Below are positions 31,266 through 41,413 of a stretch of DNA of 64,000 bases, piece after piece. Below the pieces are notes generated by a model. The model was not told the DNA's origin. It did no database searches and saw nothing but the letters and a program-made list of their open reading frames with translations. The position numbers and the translations under genes are program-made. This DNA is from Bifidobacterium breve (GTDB lineage Bacteria > Actinomycetota > Actinomycetes > Nanopelagicales > Nanopelagicaceae). Numbering within the stretch: position 1 is the first letter of the stretch; each line of letters starts with the position of its first letter. The stretch spans positions 1-64,000 of the forward strand of contig CAMCXX010000003.1 in the NCBI GenBank assembly GCA_945883755.1, written 5' to 3'.

Positions 31266-32204
31266 ATGGAAGGTCGCAGATTAGGTGGGCTTGAGGTATC
31301 ACGCCTTGGTTTAGGAACCATGACTTGGGGTCGCGATACCGATGAGAATGAAGCCGCTCAACAATTGCAAAGTTTTATTGAAGCTGGTGGAAATTTAGTT
31401 GATACCGCTTCCGTGTACGGCGATGGCGACGCTGAGCGTGTTTTAGGTGGCTTTATCGGAACATTAATTAAAAGAGAGAATGCAATCATCGCAACTAAAG
31501 CTGGTGTAAGCCTCATTGATGGTGTTCGTAAAATTTCTAATTCAAGAAACTCATTGATCTCAGATCTGGACAAATCCCTTAACCGATTAAATGTTGATCA
31601 TATTGATCTGTGGCAGATCCACACTTGGGATGGTTCAACACCCTTAGAGGAGAGTTTGTCGGCAATTGATTATGCAGTTAGTTCCGGAAAGGTTAGATAC
31701 GCCGGAATTTGCAACTTTAACGGTTGGCAGATCGCTCGGTCAGCCACATTGCAAAATCCACTTTTTGGTAAGAGTGCAATCACCTCGGTTCAAAATGAGT
31801 ACTCATTGCTAAATCGCAAGGTTGAAGAGGAGATAATTCCTGCTTCAACCTCTTTATCCTTGGGTTTTCTCGCTTGGTCGCCACTGGGACGTGGCGTGTT
31901 AACTGGCAAATACAGAGATGGGGTTCCATCTGATTCGCGTGGCGCTAGTCCACACTTCGCCAATTTTGTTGAACCATACTTAACTACACGAAGTAAAAAA
32001 ATAGTTGAAGCGGTTTGTGTTGCCGCTGAAGGCCTAGGCTTCTCTCCATTAGAGGTTGCACTTTCGTGGGTTAGGGACGCACCAGGTGTTACAGCCGCAC
32101 TCATTGGGGCTCGCACCGGTGCGCAATTACGCGGAATACTTACCGTTGAACAGATAACTTTGCCGGAACAGGTGCGTATTGCCTTAAATGAAGTTTCAGC
32201 TTAA
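31266..32204 (+). CDS. Aldo/keto reductase
   Basis: RLGLGTMTWGRDTDENEA...DTASVYGDGDAERVLG...VDHIDLWQIHTWD; ORF opens at 31236, start probably 31266. Confidence 0.88.
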   Translation: MEGRRLGGLEVSRLGLGTMTWGRDTDENEAAQQLQSFIEAGGNLVDTASVYGDGDAERVLGGFIGTLIKRENAIIATKAGVSLIDGVRKISNSRNSLISDLDKSLNRLNVDHIDLWQIHTWDGSTPLEESLSAIDYAVSSGKVRYAGICNFNGWQIARSATLQNPLFGKSAITSVQNEYSLLNRKVEEEIIPASTSLSLGFLAWSPLGRGVLTGKYRDGVPSDSRGASPHFANFVEPYLTTRSKKIVEAVCVAAEGLGFSPLEVALSWVRDAPGVTAALIGARTGAQLRGILTVEQITLPEQVRIALNEVSA

Positions 32205-33524
32205 TTAAACATTCTCCAAAAACTCATACATAACCCGAACTCCAAATTTCAATCCGTCGATCGGCACTCTCTCATCTACTCCGTGAAACAACGCAAAAAA
32301 ATCCAGATCCTTTGGTAACTTAAGTGGACTAAAGCCATAACCAGTAATTCCCAACTCACTTAAGGCCTTGTTATCGGTGCCGCCACTCATCAAGTAAGGA
32401 ACTGGGATTCCATCGGGATCCTGCGTTGCAATCGCGGCCGCCATCGCTTCAACTAATTTTCCAGAGAAATCAACTTCCAGTGCAATATCCTTCGCAACAA
32501 ACTCAATTTCAATATCATCGCCAGCAAGTTCTTTAATTGTTTCATACAACTGCGCCTCATAACCTGGTAAAAATCGGCCGTCAATAACTGCGCTGGCAGT
32601 TTGCGGAATAACATTGGCCTTATATCCAGCTTCCAACATCGTTGGATTAGCGGTGTTCTGGATGGTGGCCCCCAACATTTTGACCGCCGGACCTAGATGT
32701 TTTAAAAGGTGTTCATAATTTTTTGGATTATAAATTTCACCGGTTAACTCTGCAATTTTGCGAAAAAATACCTCTCCAGTCTTGGTTTCAAGTTGTGGCC
32801 ATTGATAATTTCCGATCCGAGCGACCGCCTCTGAAATCTTTGTTACCGCATTATCTGGGTTTACAAATGAGCCATGTCCAGCGGATCCATGAGCTGTTAA
32901 CTTCAACCATAAAATACCTTTTTGGGCAGCTTCGATCAGATATAGACGATGATCACCAGTAATGGTCACTGAGAAACCACCAACTTCAGAAACTGCTTGG
33001 CTATACCCAGTGAATAAATCTGGTCTATTTTTTACCAGCCATCGAGAACCAAAAGTACCAGAGGCCTCTTCGTCAGCGAAGAAAATTATTAAAATATTTC
33101 GTGGTGGAATGATTTTATGTTTCTTCCAAGAACGAACACAAGCCAAAATCATGGCATCAATATTTTTCATATCAACCGCACCACGGCCCCAGATGAATCC
33201 ATCTTTAATCTCACCGCTGAAAGGATCTACCGACCAATCTTTTGAATCGGCTGGTACAACATCAATATGGCCGTGCAAGATTAAACCAGGCCTGCTTTGA
33301 TCAACACCAGCAATCTTTGCGACAACATTTATTCGATTAGGCGCTGTTTCTATCAACTCATACTCAATCCCTACTTCGGCAAGCTTTCCTGCTATGTACT
33401 CCGCAACCTTTTTCTCATCCCCGCGCCCTTCCCCATGATTTACGCTGGGAATACGAATTAAATCCTGACACAAGGTGATCGTCTCATCTTCAAGTTCACG
33501 TATTTGATCGGGGTTTAATATCAT
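32205..33524 (-). CDS. M20/M25/M40 family metallopeptidase
   Basis: LHGHIDVVPADSKDWSVDPFSGEIKDGFIWGRGAVDMKN...FFADEEASG. Confidence 0.92.
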   Translation of the reverse strand: MILNPDQIRELEDETITLCQDLIRIPSVNHGEGRGDEKKVAEYIAGKLAEVGIEYELIETAPNRINVVAKIAGVDQSRPGLILHGHIDVVPADSKDWSVDPFSGEIKDGFIWGRGAVDMKNIDAMILACVRSWKKHKIIPPRNILIIFFADEEASGTFGSRWLVKNRPDLFTGYSQAVSEVGGFSVTITGDHRLYLIEAAQKGILWLKLTAHGSAGHGSFVNPDNAVTKISEAVARIGNYQWPQLETKTGEVFFRKIAELTGEIYNPKNYEHLLKHLGPAVKMLGATIQNTANPTMLEAGYKANVIPQTASAVIDGRFLPGYEAQLYETIKELAGDDIEIEFVAKDIALEVDFSGKLVEAMAAAIATQDPDGIPVPYLMSGGTDNKALSELGITGYGFSPLKLPKDLDFFALFHGVDERVPIDGLKFGVRVMYEFLENV

Positions 33525-33575
33525 TGAAGTATTCTCCTACAACTTCGATCAAACCGGCTCATAATTCTCATCCTA

Positions 33576-33614
33576 CAAATAGGTTGATCAAATAGGTTAA
33601 TCAAATAGGTTAAT
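33576..33614 (+). repeat. Three 13-bp tandem repeats CAAATAGGTTRAT upstream of tRNA-Leu
   Basis: CAAATAGGTTGAT-CAAATAGGTTAAT-CAAATAGGTTAAT, directly read. Confidence 0.95.
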
Positions 33615-33631
33615 ATTGCTGAATTCAACCG

Positions 33632-33715
33632 GTCCGGGTGGCGGAATTGGCAGACGCGCTAGCTTGAGGTGTTAGTGCCCGCAAGGGCTTAGGGGTTCAA
33701 CTCCCCTCTCGGACA
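33632..33715 (+). tRNA. tRNA-Leu(GAG)
   Basis: Acceptor GTCCGGG/CTCGGAC, D arm GCG...CGC, anticodon arm CTAGC-TTGAGGT-GTTAG, long variable arm, T arm AGGGG-TTCAACT-CCCCT; no encoded CCA. Confidence 0.96.
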
Positions 33716-33759
33716 CGTTTACATAATAAATTCTGCAGAGCGAAGATAGAGTTCATCCC

Positions 33760-34284
33760 ATGTTAGCTATAGATAAATCTTTGATCCGGGTGATCAAAGA
33801 TTTCCCCAAAACTGGCATCCTTTTCAAAGACATAACACCGCTAATTGCTGACCAAGAATCTTTCGCAAAGATATGCCGCTCCCTTGCGGAAATATCGGCT
33901 GGGGTTGATCTAATCGCGGGCGTGGAATCAAGAGGTTTTATTTTTGCAGCTGGTGCAGCAGCGATGGCTGGCAAAGGAGTACTACCAATCCGAAAATCGG
34001 GAAAATTACCCGGCCCGGTGATGACTCAGCAGTATCAACTTGAGTATGGTTACGCCCAATTAGAGATTCACTCCGATATTTATGACAAAGGAAGCAAGGT
34101 TTTAATTATTGATGATGTCTTAGCAACCGGAGGAACAGCTATTGCCGCAATCTCGCTGTGTCAGAAGATAGGCTTAACTGTGACCGGTACAGTCTTTCTT
34201 CTTGAAATAGAGGGTTTGCCAGGCCGCTCTGAAATTTCTAAATCCTTTCCACAATTATCAATTACGACCTTACTGGAAAGATAA
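33760..34284 (+). CDS. apt: Adenine phosphoribosyltransferase
   Basis: IRVIKDFPKTGILFKDITPL...VLIIDDVLATGGTAIA. Confidence 0.92.
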   Translation: MLAIDKSLIRVIKDFPKTGILFKDITPLIADQESFAKICRSLAEISAGVDLIAGVESRGFIFAAGAAAMAGKGVLPIRKSGKLPGPVMTQQYQLEYGYAQLEIHSDIYDKGSKVLIIDDVLATGGTAIAAISLCQKIGLTVTGTVFLLEIEGLPGRSEISKSFPQLSITTLLER

Positions 34285-34288
34285 AAAA

Positions 34289-34927
34289 ATGGCTGAATTA
34301 ATCTATTACTGCGGAACTATGGATAGCGGTAAATCAACCCTAGCTCTGCAGACTGTCCATAATCATCGATCTCGAGGACGTGATGGAGTAATTTTCACCA
34401 GCAAGGATCGCGCCGGAAAAGGGATCATCTCTTCAAGATTGGGTTTGCAAACGGAAGCGTTAGAGGTTGATGCTGATCTAGATTTACATAAATTACTGGT
34501 TGAACGTTTATCAATTGGCGGCAAAATCAATTTTGTCATCTGTGATGAAGCGCAGTTCTACCAACCGGAACAGATAGAGCAATTAGCCAGGATTGTGGAT
34601 GGGCTTGGTATCGATGTTTACGCCTTTGGTATTTTGGCTGATTTTCGTACCAAACTCTTTCCCGGTAGTGCTCGCTTAGTTGAGTTAGCTGATCGAGTTC
34701 AAACCCTTCAAGTAGAGGCTCTGTGCTGGTGTGGAGCCAGAGCAACACACAACGCTCGTACCATAAATGGCAAGATGGTTACAGAAGGTGAACAGGTTGT
34801 GGTTGGCGATGTATCTTCACAATCTGACATATCTTACGAGGTGCTTTGCCGAAGACACCATATGCGAAATGTCACCTCTCGAGTATCCAATCCCGCTACC
34901 GAACAATCACTACCATTTAACAATTAG
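34289..34927 (+). CDS. tdk: Thymidine kinase
   Basis: YYCGTMDSGKSTLALQ...FVICDEAQFYQPEQIEQLARIVD. Confidence 0.92.
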   Translation: MAELIYYCGTMDSGKSTLALQTVHNHRSRGRDGVIFTSKDRAGKGIISSRLGLQTEALEVDADLDLHKLLVERLSIGGKINFVICDEAQFYQPEQIEQLARIVDGLGIDVYAFGILADFRTKLFPGSARLVELADRVQTLQVEALCWCGARATHNARTINGKMVTEGEQVVVGDVSSQSDISYEVLCRRHHMRNVTSRVSNPATEQSLPFNN

Positions 34928-34996
34928 AACTGATCCAGCAATTAACGATCTGATGTTGCGTAGATTCGGTAAACCAACTAGAGAGATGAGCCAGGA

Positions 34997-36037
34997 ATGA
35001 AGGTTAAAGGTTACGCTGTTGAATCGGCTAAAGCTAAATTAAAGCCATATGAATTTACCCGTCGAGAGCTACTACCAAATGATGTTGCGCTAGATATTCT
35101 CTTTGCTGGAATCTGCCACTCAGATATTCATCAAGCTCGCGAGGAGTGGGGAGCTGCAATATTTCCAATGGTTCCCGGGCATGAAATTGTAGGTCGAGTA
35201 ACCGCTGTTGGAAGTAATGTTTCAAAGTTTAAAGTTGGAGAGATTATAGGTGTAGGAGTATTTATTGATTCTTGCCGAAGCTGCACCAGCTGCTCGGCAG
35301 GATTGGAGCAGTATTGTGTTGAAGGTATGACTGGAACTTACAACACCCTAGAGCGAGATGGAGTTACCGTTGCAATGGGGGGTTACAGCGATAAATTCGT
35401 AATAAACGAAAAATACGCAGTACATGTTCCAGAAAAATTAGATCTACCTGGAGTTGCGCCGCTGATGTGCGCCGGTATTACTCTCTATTCCCCACTAAAA
35501 AATTGGAAAGCTGCGCCTGGCAAAAAAATAGGAATTATTGGTTTGGGCGGATTAGGGCATATGGGAGTGAAATTTGCAGTAGCAATGGGAGCGGAAACAA
35601 CTGTTTTCTCTCACTCTCCCGAAAAAGAGGCAGATGCTAAGCGAATGGGTGCTCATCACTTTGTAAGTACAAAAGAGATTAAGAATCTACAATCTTTAGA
35701 GAAAAAGTTTGATCTATTGCTAAATACCGTCTCCGCCGATCTTGATCTAGAGCCATACTTGCAGATGTTGAAATTAGATGGCACTTTAGTTGTAATCGGC
35801 CTTCCTGGAAAACCTTATTCAATCAATGCTGGCACATTGCTGGGCCAACGCAGATCCTTGGCCGGATCTATGATTGGTGGCATTGCTCAACTTCAAGAGA
35901 TGTTAAATTTTTGTGGTGAGAAAAACATAACCTCAGATGTTGAAGTAATTGATGCTACCTATATCAATCAAGCTTACGATCGAACTGTAGCTAGCGATGT
36001 GAAGTATCGTTTTGTGATTGATGCAAAAAGCTTTTAA
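34997..36037 (+). CDS. Zinc-dependent NAD(P) alcohol dehydrogenase
   Basis: GICHSDIHQARE...PMVPGHEIVGRVTAVG...CRSCTSCSAGLEQYC...GLGGLGHMGVK. Confidence 0.9.
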   Translation: MKVKGYAVESAKAKLKPYEFTRRELLPNDVALDILFAGICHSDIHQAREEWGAAIFPMVPGHEIVGRVTAVGSNVSKFKVGEIIGVGVFIDSCRSCTSCSAGLEQYCVEGMTGTYNTLERDGVTVAMGGYSDKFVINEKYAVHVPEKLDLPGVAPLMCAGITLYSPLKNWKAAPGKKIGIIGLGGLGHMGVKFAVAMGAETTVFSHSPEKEADAKRMGAHHFVSTKEIKNLQSLEKKFDLLLNTVSADLDLEPYLQMLKLDGTLVVIGLPGKPYSINAGTLLGQRRSLAGSMIGGIAQLQEMLNFCGEKNITSDVEVIDATYINQAYDRTVASDVKYRFVIDAKSF

Positions 36038-36046
36038 AGCGAGTAT

Positions 36047-36781
36047 TTAAACAAAGCTGTGGGCAATAAAGGCAAGGATTGGTGCTACTGCAATAGCTGG
36101 CAGTAAATTGCCCACTGCAATCTGTTTTAACTTCAATAAGCGCAAGGCAATTCCAAGTAGCAAAATGCCACCTACTGACGTCATCGCTAATACCTGATAA
36201 TCAGCCAAAATGGCGCCTAGAAATAAACCTACGCCAGTCCATGCAAATTGGTAAATACCAACTGGCAGCGCCGAGACCGCAACTCCCCACCCAAGAGTGG
36301 CAGCAAAAGCCATTGCTGCAAAAAAATCCAGTGTGCTTTTCAAAACCAGTTGATCCAAACCGGTTTGCATTCCATCACTGATGCTGCCAAGAATTGCCAG
36401 CGGTCCTATTGCAAATATCAATGAGGCAGAGACAAAACCTTCGACAAAATTAGACTCTCCTTTTGCGGAAAATTTACTCTGTAATGAATTACCAAATCTC
36501 TCTAACCGATCTTCAATCCTGAGCAAGGAGCCAATTAATGCCCCCAGCAGTAATGAAAAAATCAAAACTAGCATGGTCGCGCCAGCTGGTAAGGCATTAA
36601 CTAAATCATCACTCCAGTACGCCGCTATGGCATCAGCTGCCGAGATCACAGTTACACAACCCAAAACTTGGGTTATTAACTCTTTCAGATCCTCTTTGAA
36701 CTTACTGCCTAGGGCTACTCCTATCGCACCACCTGCCACGATGGCAACAATATTTAGAACGGTACCGAAACCAACAAACAT
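36047..36781 (-). CDS. DUF554 domain membrane protein
   Basis: GTVLNIVAIVAGGAIGVALG...ISDGMQTGLDQLVLKSTLDFFAAMAFA; TAATG overlap with the uppP stop. Confidence 0.85.
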   Translation of the reverse strand: MFVGFGTVLNIVAIVAGGAIGVALGSKFKEDLKELITQVLGCVTVISAADAIAAYWSDDLVNALPAGATMLVLIFSLLLGALIGSLLRIEDRLERFGNSLQSKFSAKGESNFVEGFVSASLIFAIGPLAILGSISDGMQTGLDQLVLKSTLDFFAAMAFAATLGWGVAVSALPVGIYQFAWTGVGLFLGAILADYQVLAMTSVGGILLLGIALRLLKLKQIAVGNLLPAIAVAPILAFIAHSFV

Positions 36782-37644
36782 TAATAAAACCTGATGAAAG
36801 AGAGCGCTCCGGCAACAAGGCAATAGATCGCAAACGGGTAAAGGGTCTTGGTTTTAAACCAACGTACCAAAAATTTAACACTGAAATATGTAGCGGTAAA
36901 TGAAACAACACAACCGACAAGTATCTCCCCTAAAATTGTATTTGTTTCAGAGGTAAATAATTCTGGTAATTTAACGATTGATGCCCCAATGATGACCGGT
37001 AGTGCCATCAGGAAAGCAAAATCAGAGGCCACAGAGTGATTTAATTTACGAAGCAGACCAGCACTCATTGTGATACCAAATCTACTAATGCCAGCAAATA
37101 AGGCTAATGATTGCCCAAAACCAATTAGAACCGCTGTTTTGGCATTAATTCGATGATCTATCTCAGCATCGGAATCTGCAAACTCATGCGGAATGTCGCG
37201 TCGCGATAATCTCTCTGCAGCAATCAAAATTAAACCATTAATTGCCAGAAATGCAGCGGAGAATTTTGGTTTACCAAAAATACTTTGAAAATAATCTTCA
37301 AAAAGTAGACCCAAAACTCCAACTGGAATAGTCGCAATCACAATGTAGCCAAGTACTCGAAACTGAGTTGTTTGAAAATCACGCTTAATAATTGATCTAG
37401 TAGCTCCGACAAGTAGATTGCTCCAGCGTTTGCGGAAAACAATAAACAAGGCGATGGCACTAGCAAAGTGCATGGCAATAGTGATGAGCAGATACGCCTG
37501 ATTCTCCTCATTCATAAATGTCGCAAATCCACCACCCAGCCATGCTGGGATCAAAATTGCGTGACCAAGACTTGATATCGGGAAGAGTTCAGTAGCCCCT
37601 TGTATCAACCCAATAATGATTGATTGGCCGTAGGTGAACTCCAT
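36781..37644 (-). CDS. uppP: Undecaprenyl-diphosphatase (BacA/UppP)
   Basis: GLIQGATELFPISSLGHAIL; GISRFGITMSAGLLR. Confidence 0.92.
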   Translation of the reverse strand: MEFTYGQSIIIGLIQGATELFPISSLGHAILIPAWLGGGFATFMNEENQAYLLITIAMHFASAIALFIVFRKRWSNLLVGATRSIIKRDFQTTQFRVLGYIVIATIPVGVLGLLFEDYFQSIFGKPKFSAAFLAINGLILIAAERLSRRDIPHEFADSDAEIDHRINAKTAVLIGFGQSLALFAGISRFGITMSAGLLRKLNHSVASDFAFLMALPVIIGASIVKLPELFTSETNTILGEILVGCVVSFTATYFSVKFLVRWFKTKTLYPFAIYCLVAGALSFIRFY

Positions 37645-38391
37645 TTATTTACACTGCCCATCATGATAAGTTACAAAAGTAAACAGGGGTATAGTTTAAC
37701 AGTGCGTATAACATTTTCCTCGCTCTTGAACTTGGTAAAACCTCATAAAACCATTCCAAAAACCCACTGGTGCGCAGATAATCAATGGGATTTGGGTAGA
37801 TCCAAGGATGATCTATATCGATTTTTTATTTTGATTGCTGGGTTAACATTATTTGGCCTTGGGGAGTCCATGCTCGTCTCTTCAACACTGGGCAACTCAC
37901 CTTGGGTGGTCCTGGCTGAAGGCGTTTCCAATTATTCGCCTTTTAATATTGGTGAAGCTACATTTTTGATCAGCTTAATTGTTCTGCTGCTGTGGATCCC
38001 ATTAAAACAAAAACCCGGATTTGGTACTTTGATGAATATTTTGGTGATAGCCGCAGCCATAGAGCTGGGTTTATATATATTTCCCACTAGCAACGAAATC
38101 TCCTGGCAAATCTTGTACTTGGTTATCGGAACTGCACTTGTCGGAGCGGGTTCTGCCTTGTACTTAACCTGTGGTTTAGGCGCAGGTCCTCGGGATGGCT
38201 TAATGACTGGCCTTCATGATCGAACTGGCGTTCGGGTAGGCCGCGTCCGCTTAGGGATTGAGTTATCTGCTTTAAGCGTAGGAGCGCTTTTGGGTGGCAC
38301 GCTAGGTATAGGCACCGCCTTTTACGCCCTGTTTATCGGGCAATCTGTAGCGGTTTTTCTAGGTGTCGTAGCCCGTCATACCTCTCAGTAA
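37624..38391 (+). CDS. YczE/YyaS/YitT-family membrane protein
   Basis: LFGLGESMLVSSTLGNSPWVVLAEG...LTCGLGAGPRDGLMTGLHDRTGVRVGRVRLGIE; start uncertain, probably downstream of 37624. Confidence 0.8.
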   Translation: MAVGELHLFTLPIMISYKSKQGYSLTVRITFSSLLNLVKPHKTIPKTHWCADNQWDLGRSKDDLYRFFILIAGLTLFGLGESMLVSSTLGNSPWVVLAEGVSNYSPFNIGEATFLISLIVLLLWIPLKQKPGFGTLMNILVIAAAIELGLYIFPTSNEISWQILYLVIGTALVGAGSALYLTCGLGAGPRDGLMTGLHDRTGVRVGRVRLGIELSALSVGALLGGTLGIGTAFYALFIGQSVAVFLGVVARHTSQ

Positions 38392-38482
38392 CCCTTAAGT
38401 TTGAGCCACTCCCCTCAGTTTGTTGGACTGCATTCAACAACATGTCGAAAACACCATGTTAAAAAAACAGAAGGGTAAAACC

Positions 38483-39913
38483 ATGCTTGATAGCTTCTTT
38501 AAAATCAGTCAACGTGGCTCAACCGTAGCTCGTGAAGTCCGTGGCGGAGTTGTCACATTTTTCACAATGGCCTACATAGTTGCGCTAAATCCACTAATCA
38601 TCGGTCTAGCAAAAGATGCCGATGGTAAATATATTGGCGGCGGAGATGCCCCAAACCTTGCACTAGTTGCAGCAGCCACCGCGCTTATCGCGGGCGTAAT
38701 GACCATTCTCATGGGAGTTGTTGCTAACTTCCCACTTGCAATCGCAACCGGCCTTGGTTTAAACACCTTTGTTGCAGTTGGTATTGCATCAAAAATGAGC
38801 TGGGCAGATGCCATGGGCCTTGTGGTCCTAGAAGGAATAATAATTTTGATTCTGGTTTTAACTGGATTTAGAGTTGCTGTATTCCGCGCAGTTCCTACCC
38901 AATTAAAGATTGCTATCTCAGTTGGTATTGGCTTGTTTATCGCCTTAATCGGATTAGTAGATGCGGGCTTTGTTCGCAGAACTGGCCAGGGTCCTGTACC
39001 TGTTACTTTAGGCGACAACGGAAACCTGATTGGTTGGCCGGTAGTAGTTTTTGCCTTCGGACTTTTCCTAATGATTGGTCTTACTGTTAAGAAGATTAAG
39101 GGCGCACTCTTAATTGGTATAACAGTTACAACCATTGTTGCAATCGCAATTGAATCAGCCTTCAAAATTGGTCCATTTGTTGGACCAGATGGCGTAAATC
39201 CAAAGGGATGGAATCTAAATGTACCTGCGCTGCCAGATGCAGTAGTTGCTACACCTAACTTCAGTATTCTCGGTGATTTCAACCTACTAGGTGGATTTGA
39301 TCGCATTACCTTAGTTGCAGCCAGCTTGCTAGTTTTCACATTACTGCTAGCTGACTTCTTTGACACTATGGGAACAATGACTGCAATTGGTCAACAAGCC
39401 GGATTGGTAGATCGCGATGGCAACATTGAGGGAGCTAATCGAATTCTTCTTGTCGACTCATTAGCTGCTACAGCTGGAGGCGCTGGCTCTGTTTCATCCA
39501 ATACCTCTTACATTGAATCTGCTGCAGGTGTTGGTGAGGGTGCAAAGACTGGTTTAGCCTCTGTTGTCACCGGTTTGCTGTTCTTGCTAACTACCTTCTT
39601 GGCACCATTAGTTGCAATTATCCCTTATGAAGCTGCGGTGCCGGCATTAATCATCGTCGGTTTCATGATGATGACTCAGATCAAGGGTATTGATTGGGAT
39701 GATCTTGGAATCGCCATTCCAGCATTCCTAACAATTATCTTGATGCCATTCACATATAACATCTCAGTTGGTATTGGAGCTGGCTTTGTTACCTACGTGG
39801 TTATCAGAGTCGTACAAGGTCGTCGTCGTGAAATTCATCCATTGATGTACGTTGTCTCTGGCTTGTTCATGATCTACTTCCTGCAATCACCAATTAATAT
39901 CTGGACTGCATAA
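38483..39913 (+). CDS. NCS2-family nucleobase permease
   Basis: VRGGVVTFFTMAYIVALNPLI...ADFFDTMGTMTAIGQQAGL; SD-like agaaggg before ATG 38483 (ORF opens at 38420). Confidence 0.9.
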   Translation: MLDSFFKISQRGSTVAREVRGGVVTFFTMAYIVALNPLIIGLAKDADGKYIGGGDAPNLALVAAATALIAGVMTILMGVVANFPLAIATGLGLNTFVAVGIASKMSWADAMGLVVLEGIIILILVLTGFRVAVFRAVPTQLKIAISVGIGLFIALIGLVDAGFVRRTGQGPVPVTLGDNGNLIGWPVVVFAFGLFLMIGLTVKKIKGALLIGITVTTIVAIAIESAFKIGPFVGPDGVNPKGWNLNVPALPDAVVATPNFSILGDFNLLGGFDRITLVAASLLVFTLLLADFFDTMGTMTAIGQQAGLVDRDGNIEGANRILLVDSLAATAGGAGSVSSNTSYIESAAGVGEGAKTGLASVVTGLLFLLTTFLAPLVAIIPYEAAVPALIIVGFMMMTQIKGIDWDDLGIAIPAFLTIILMPFTYNISVGIGAGFVTYVVIRVVQGRRREIHPLMYVVSGLFMIYFLQSPINIWTA

Positions 39914-39924
39914 CGATATAAAGT

Positions 39925-39960
39925 AAATAGTGGGTAACTTCGGTTACCCACTATTTTTTT
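39925..39960 (+). terminator. Rho-independent terminator
   Basis: aatagtgggtaac-ttcg-gttacccactatt followed by a T tract; UUCG tetraloop; sits between convergent genes. Confidence 0.95.
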
Positions 39961-40640
39961 TACCAATTTATCGGCTGATCAGCCTGTTTAATAAGAATCT
40001 GATTCACCTTTGAGAATGGTTTTGACCCAAAAAAACCGCGGTAGGCAGATAATGGACTTGGGTGCGCTGAAGTAATTAACTTATCATCGCTAAAAAATGA
40101 GCGCACCTCTTGGGCATCATTACCCCACAAAACGCCGATTGCACCATTATCAGCCACGCACTTAATAATTCGTTCCGTTATCTCACTCCACCCTTTTTTG
40201 CGATGCGACTCTTTACCATCTATACCGATACTTAAACTTCGATTTATTAGCATGACACCTTGATTAGCCCAATCCGATAGATCTCCTGATCTGCGTTTAA
40301 TATTTAAATCTGAGAATAACTCCTGGTAAATATTTTTTAGTGAAGCGGGAAGTTTCTTTAACTCCTTTGGAACCGAGAAAGCTAGGCCAGTTGCGTGATC
40401 TACATTTGGATATGGATCTTGACCTAAAATTATTACCTTTATTTGTTCTGGAGGTTTACACAACGCTGCAAAGATTTTCGGTAGAGATGGTTGATAATTT
40501 TGGCCAATCGCTTGCCAAACTCGATCTACCTCCTCTTTATCGAGGTGGCGTTGCCAGAAAGTTGGCACCTGTGACCAAAGATTAGATCGCTCGAGCAAAG
40601 TACCTGCCTTGATCATGGTGAATAGTAATCGGCAAGCCAT
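39960..40640 (-). CDS. ung: Uracil-DNA glycosylase
   Basis: IILGQDPYPNVDHATGLAFSV...GVMLINRSLSI...SAHPSPLSAYRGFFGSKPFS; start uncertain. Confidence 0.93.
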   Translation of the reverse strand: MACRLLFTMIKAGTLLERSNLWSQVPTFWQRHLDKEEVDRVWQAIGQNYQPSLPKIFAALCKPPEQIKVIILGQDPYPNVDHATGLAFSVPKELKKLPASLKNIYQELFSDLNIKRRSGDLSDWANQGVMLINRSLSIGIDGKESHRKKGWSEITERIIKCVADNGAIGVLWGNDAQEVRSFFSDDKLITSAHPSPLSAYRGFFGSKPFSKVNQILIKQADQPINW

Positions 40641-41364
40641 AAGCTTCGGACATAAAGGCGTTGGTGATAACTCGATCTACCGCTCCTTGCGCAATTACTT
40701 CACCATCTTTTAAAAGTAAGGCATGAGTAGTTCCGATAGGGATCTCTTCTACATGGTGAGTAACAATTACAGTTGCTGGTGAAAGTGGATCTTTAGCTAA
40801 TCTTTCTAGCCTAACGAGAAGATCCTCCCGACCACCAAGATCTAAAGATGATGCCGGTTCATCCAATAACAGGAGTTCGGGATCTGTCATCAATGCTCTT
40901 GCGATCTGTACGCGTTTCTTCTCTCCTTCACTAAGGGAAGAGAATAATCTGGAAGCTAGATCCCTAACCCCAAGTGCAGTCAGTAAACCTTTTGCACGAG
41001 ATTCATCCCATAAATCGTAACTTTCTTGCCAACGACCGAGCATTGCATATGCGGCGGTTAAGACAACATCCATAACAATCTCATCCTCCGGAAAATCCTT
41101 TACAAAAGCTGATGATGTGATTCCTATCCTGGTGCGTAACTCAAATACATCTATTTTACCCAATTGTTGACCAAGTATTTTTACATCCCCGGAAGTTGGG
41201 TGAATCAATGTTGCGCAAAGTTGGAGCAAGGTAGTTTTACCGGCACCATTTGGACCGAGAATTACCCATCGCTCTCCATGATTAACTGCCCAATCAATAG
41301 GCCCCAAGATATTTTTATCGCCTCTGCGCACACTTACATTATTAAACTCATATATGGCGCTCAC
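40582..41364 (-). CDS. ABC transporter ATP-binding protein (no adjacent permease)
   Basis: LGPNGAGKTTLLQL, SLSEGEKKRVQIARAL, LLLDEPASSLDLG. Confidence 0.92.
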   Translation of the reverse strand: MSAIYEFNNVSVRRGDKNILGPIDWAVNHGERWVILGPNGAGKTTLLQLCATLIHPTSGDVKILGQQLGKIDVFELRTRIGITSSAFVKDFPEDEIVMDVVLTAAYAMLGRWQESYDLWDESRAKGLLTALGVRDLASRLFSSLSEGEKKRVQIARALMTDPELLLLDEPASSLDLGGREDLLVRLERLAKDPLSPATVIVTHHVEEIPIGTTHALLLKDGEVIAQGAVDRVITNAFMSEAYGLPITIHHDQGRYFARAI

Positions 41365-41413
41365 AATGAGAAAAGATACCCGCTATCGCAGATATAACCG
41401 ATAATCTGCGCAT

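Noticed and set aside
38572-39366. 264-aa minus-strand ORF
   Set aside because: Fully antisense to the well-supported NCS2 permease; low-complexity composition and no recognisable domain.
40582-41364. Orphan ABC ATPase as a novel transporter or defence component
   Set aside because: Its position next to serB is a common actinobacterial arrangement; nothing else suggests a special system.
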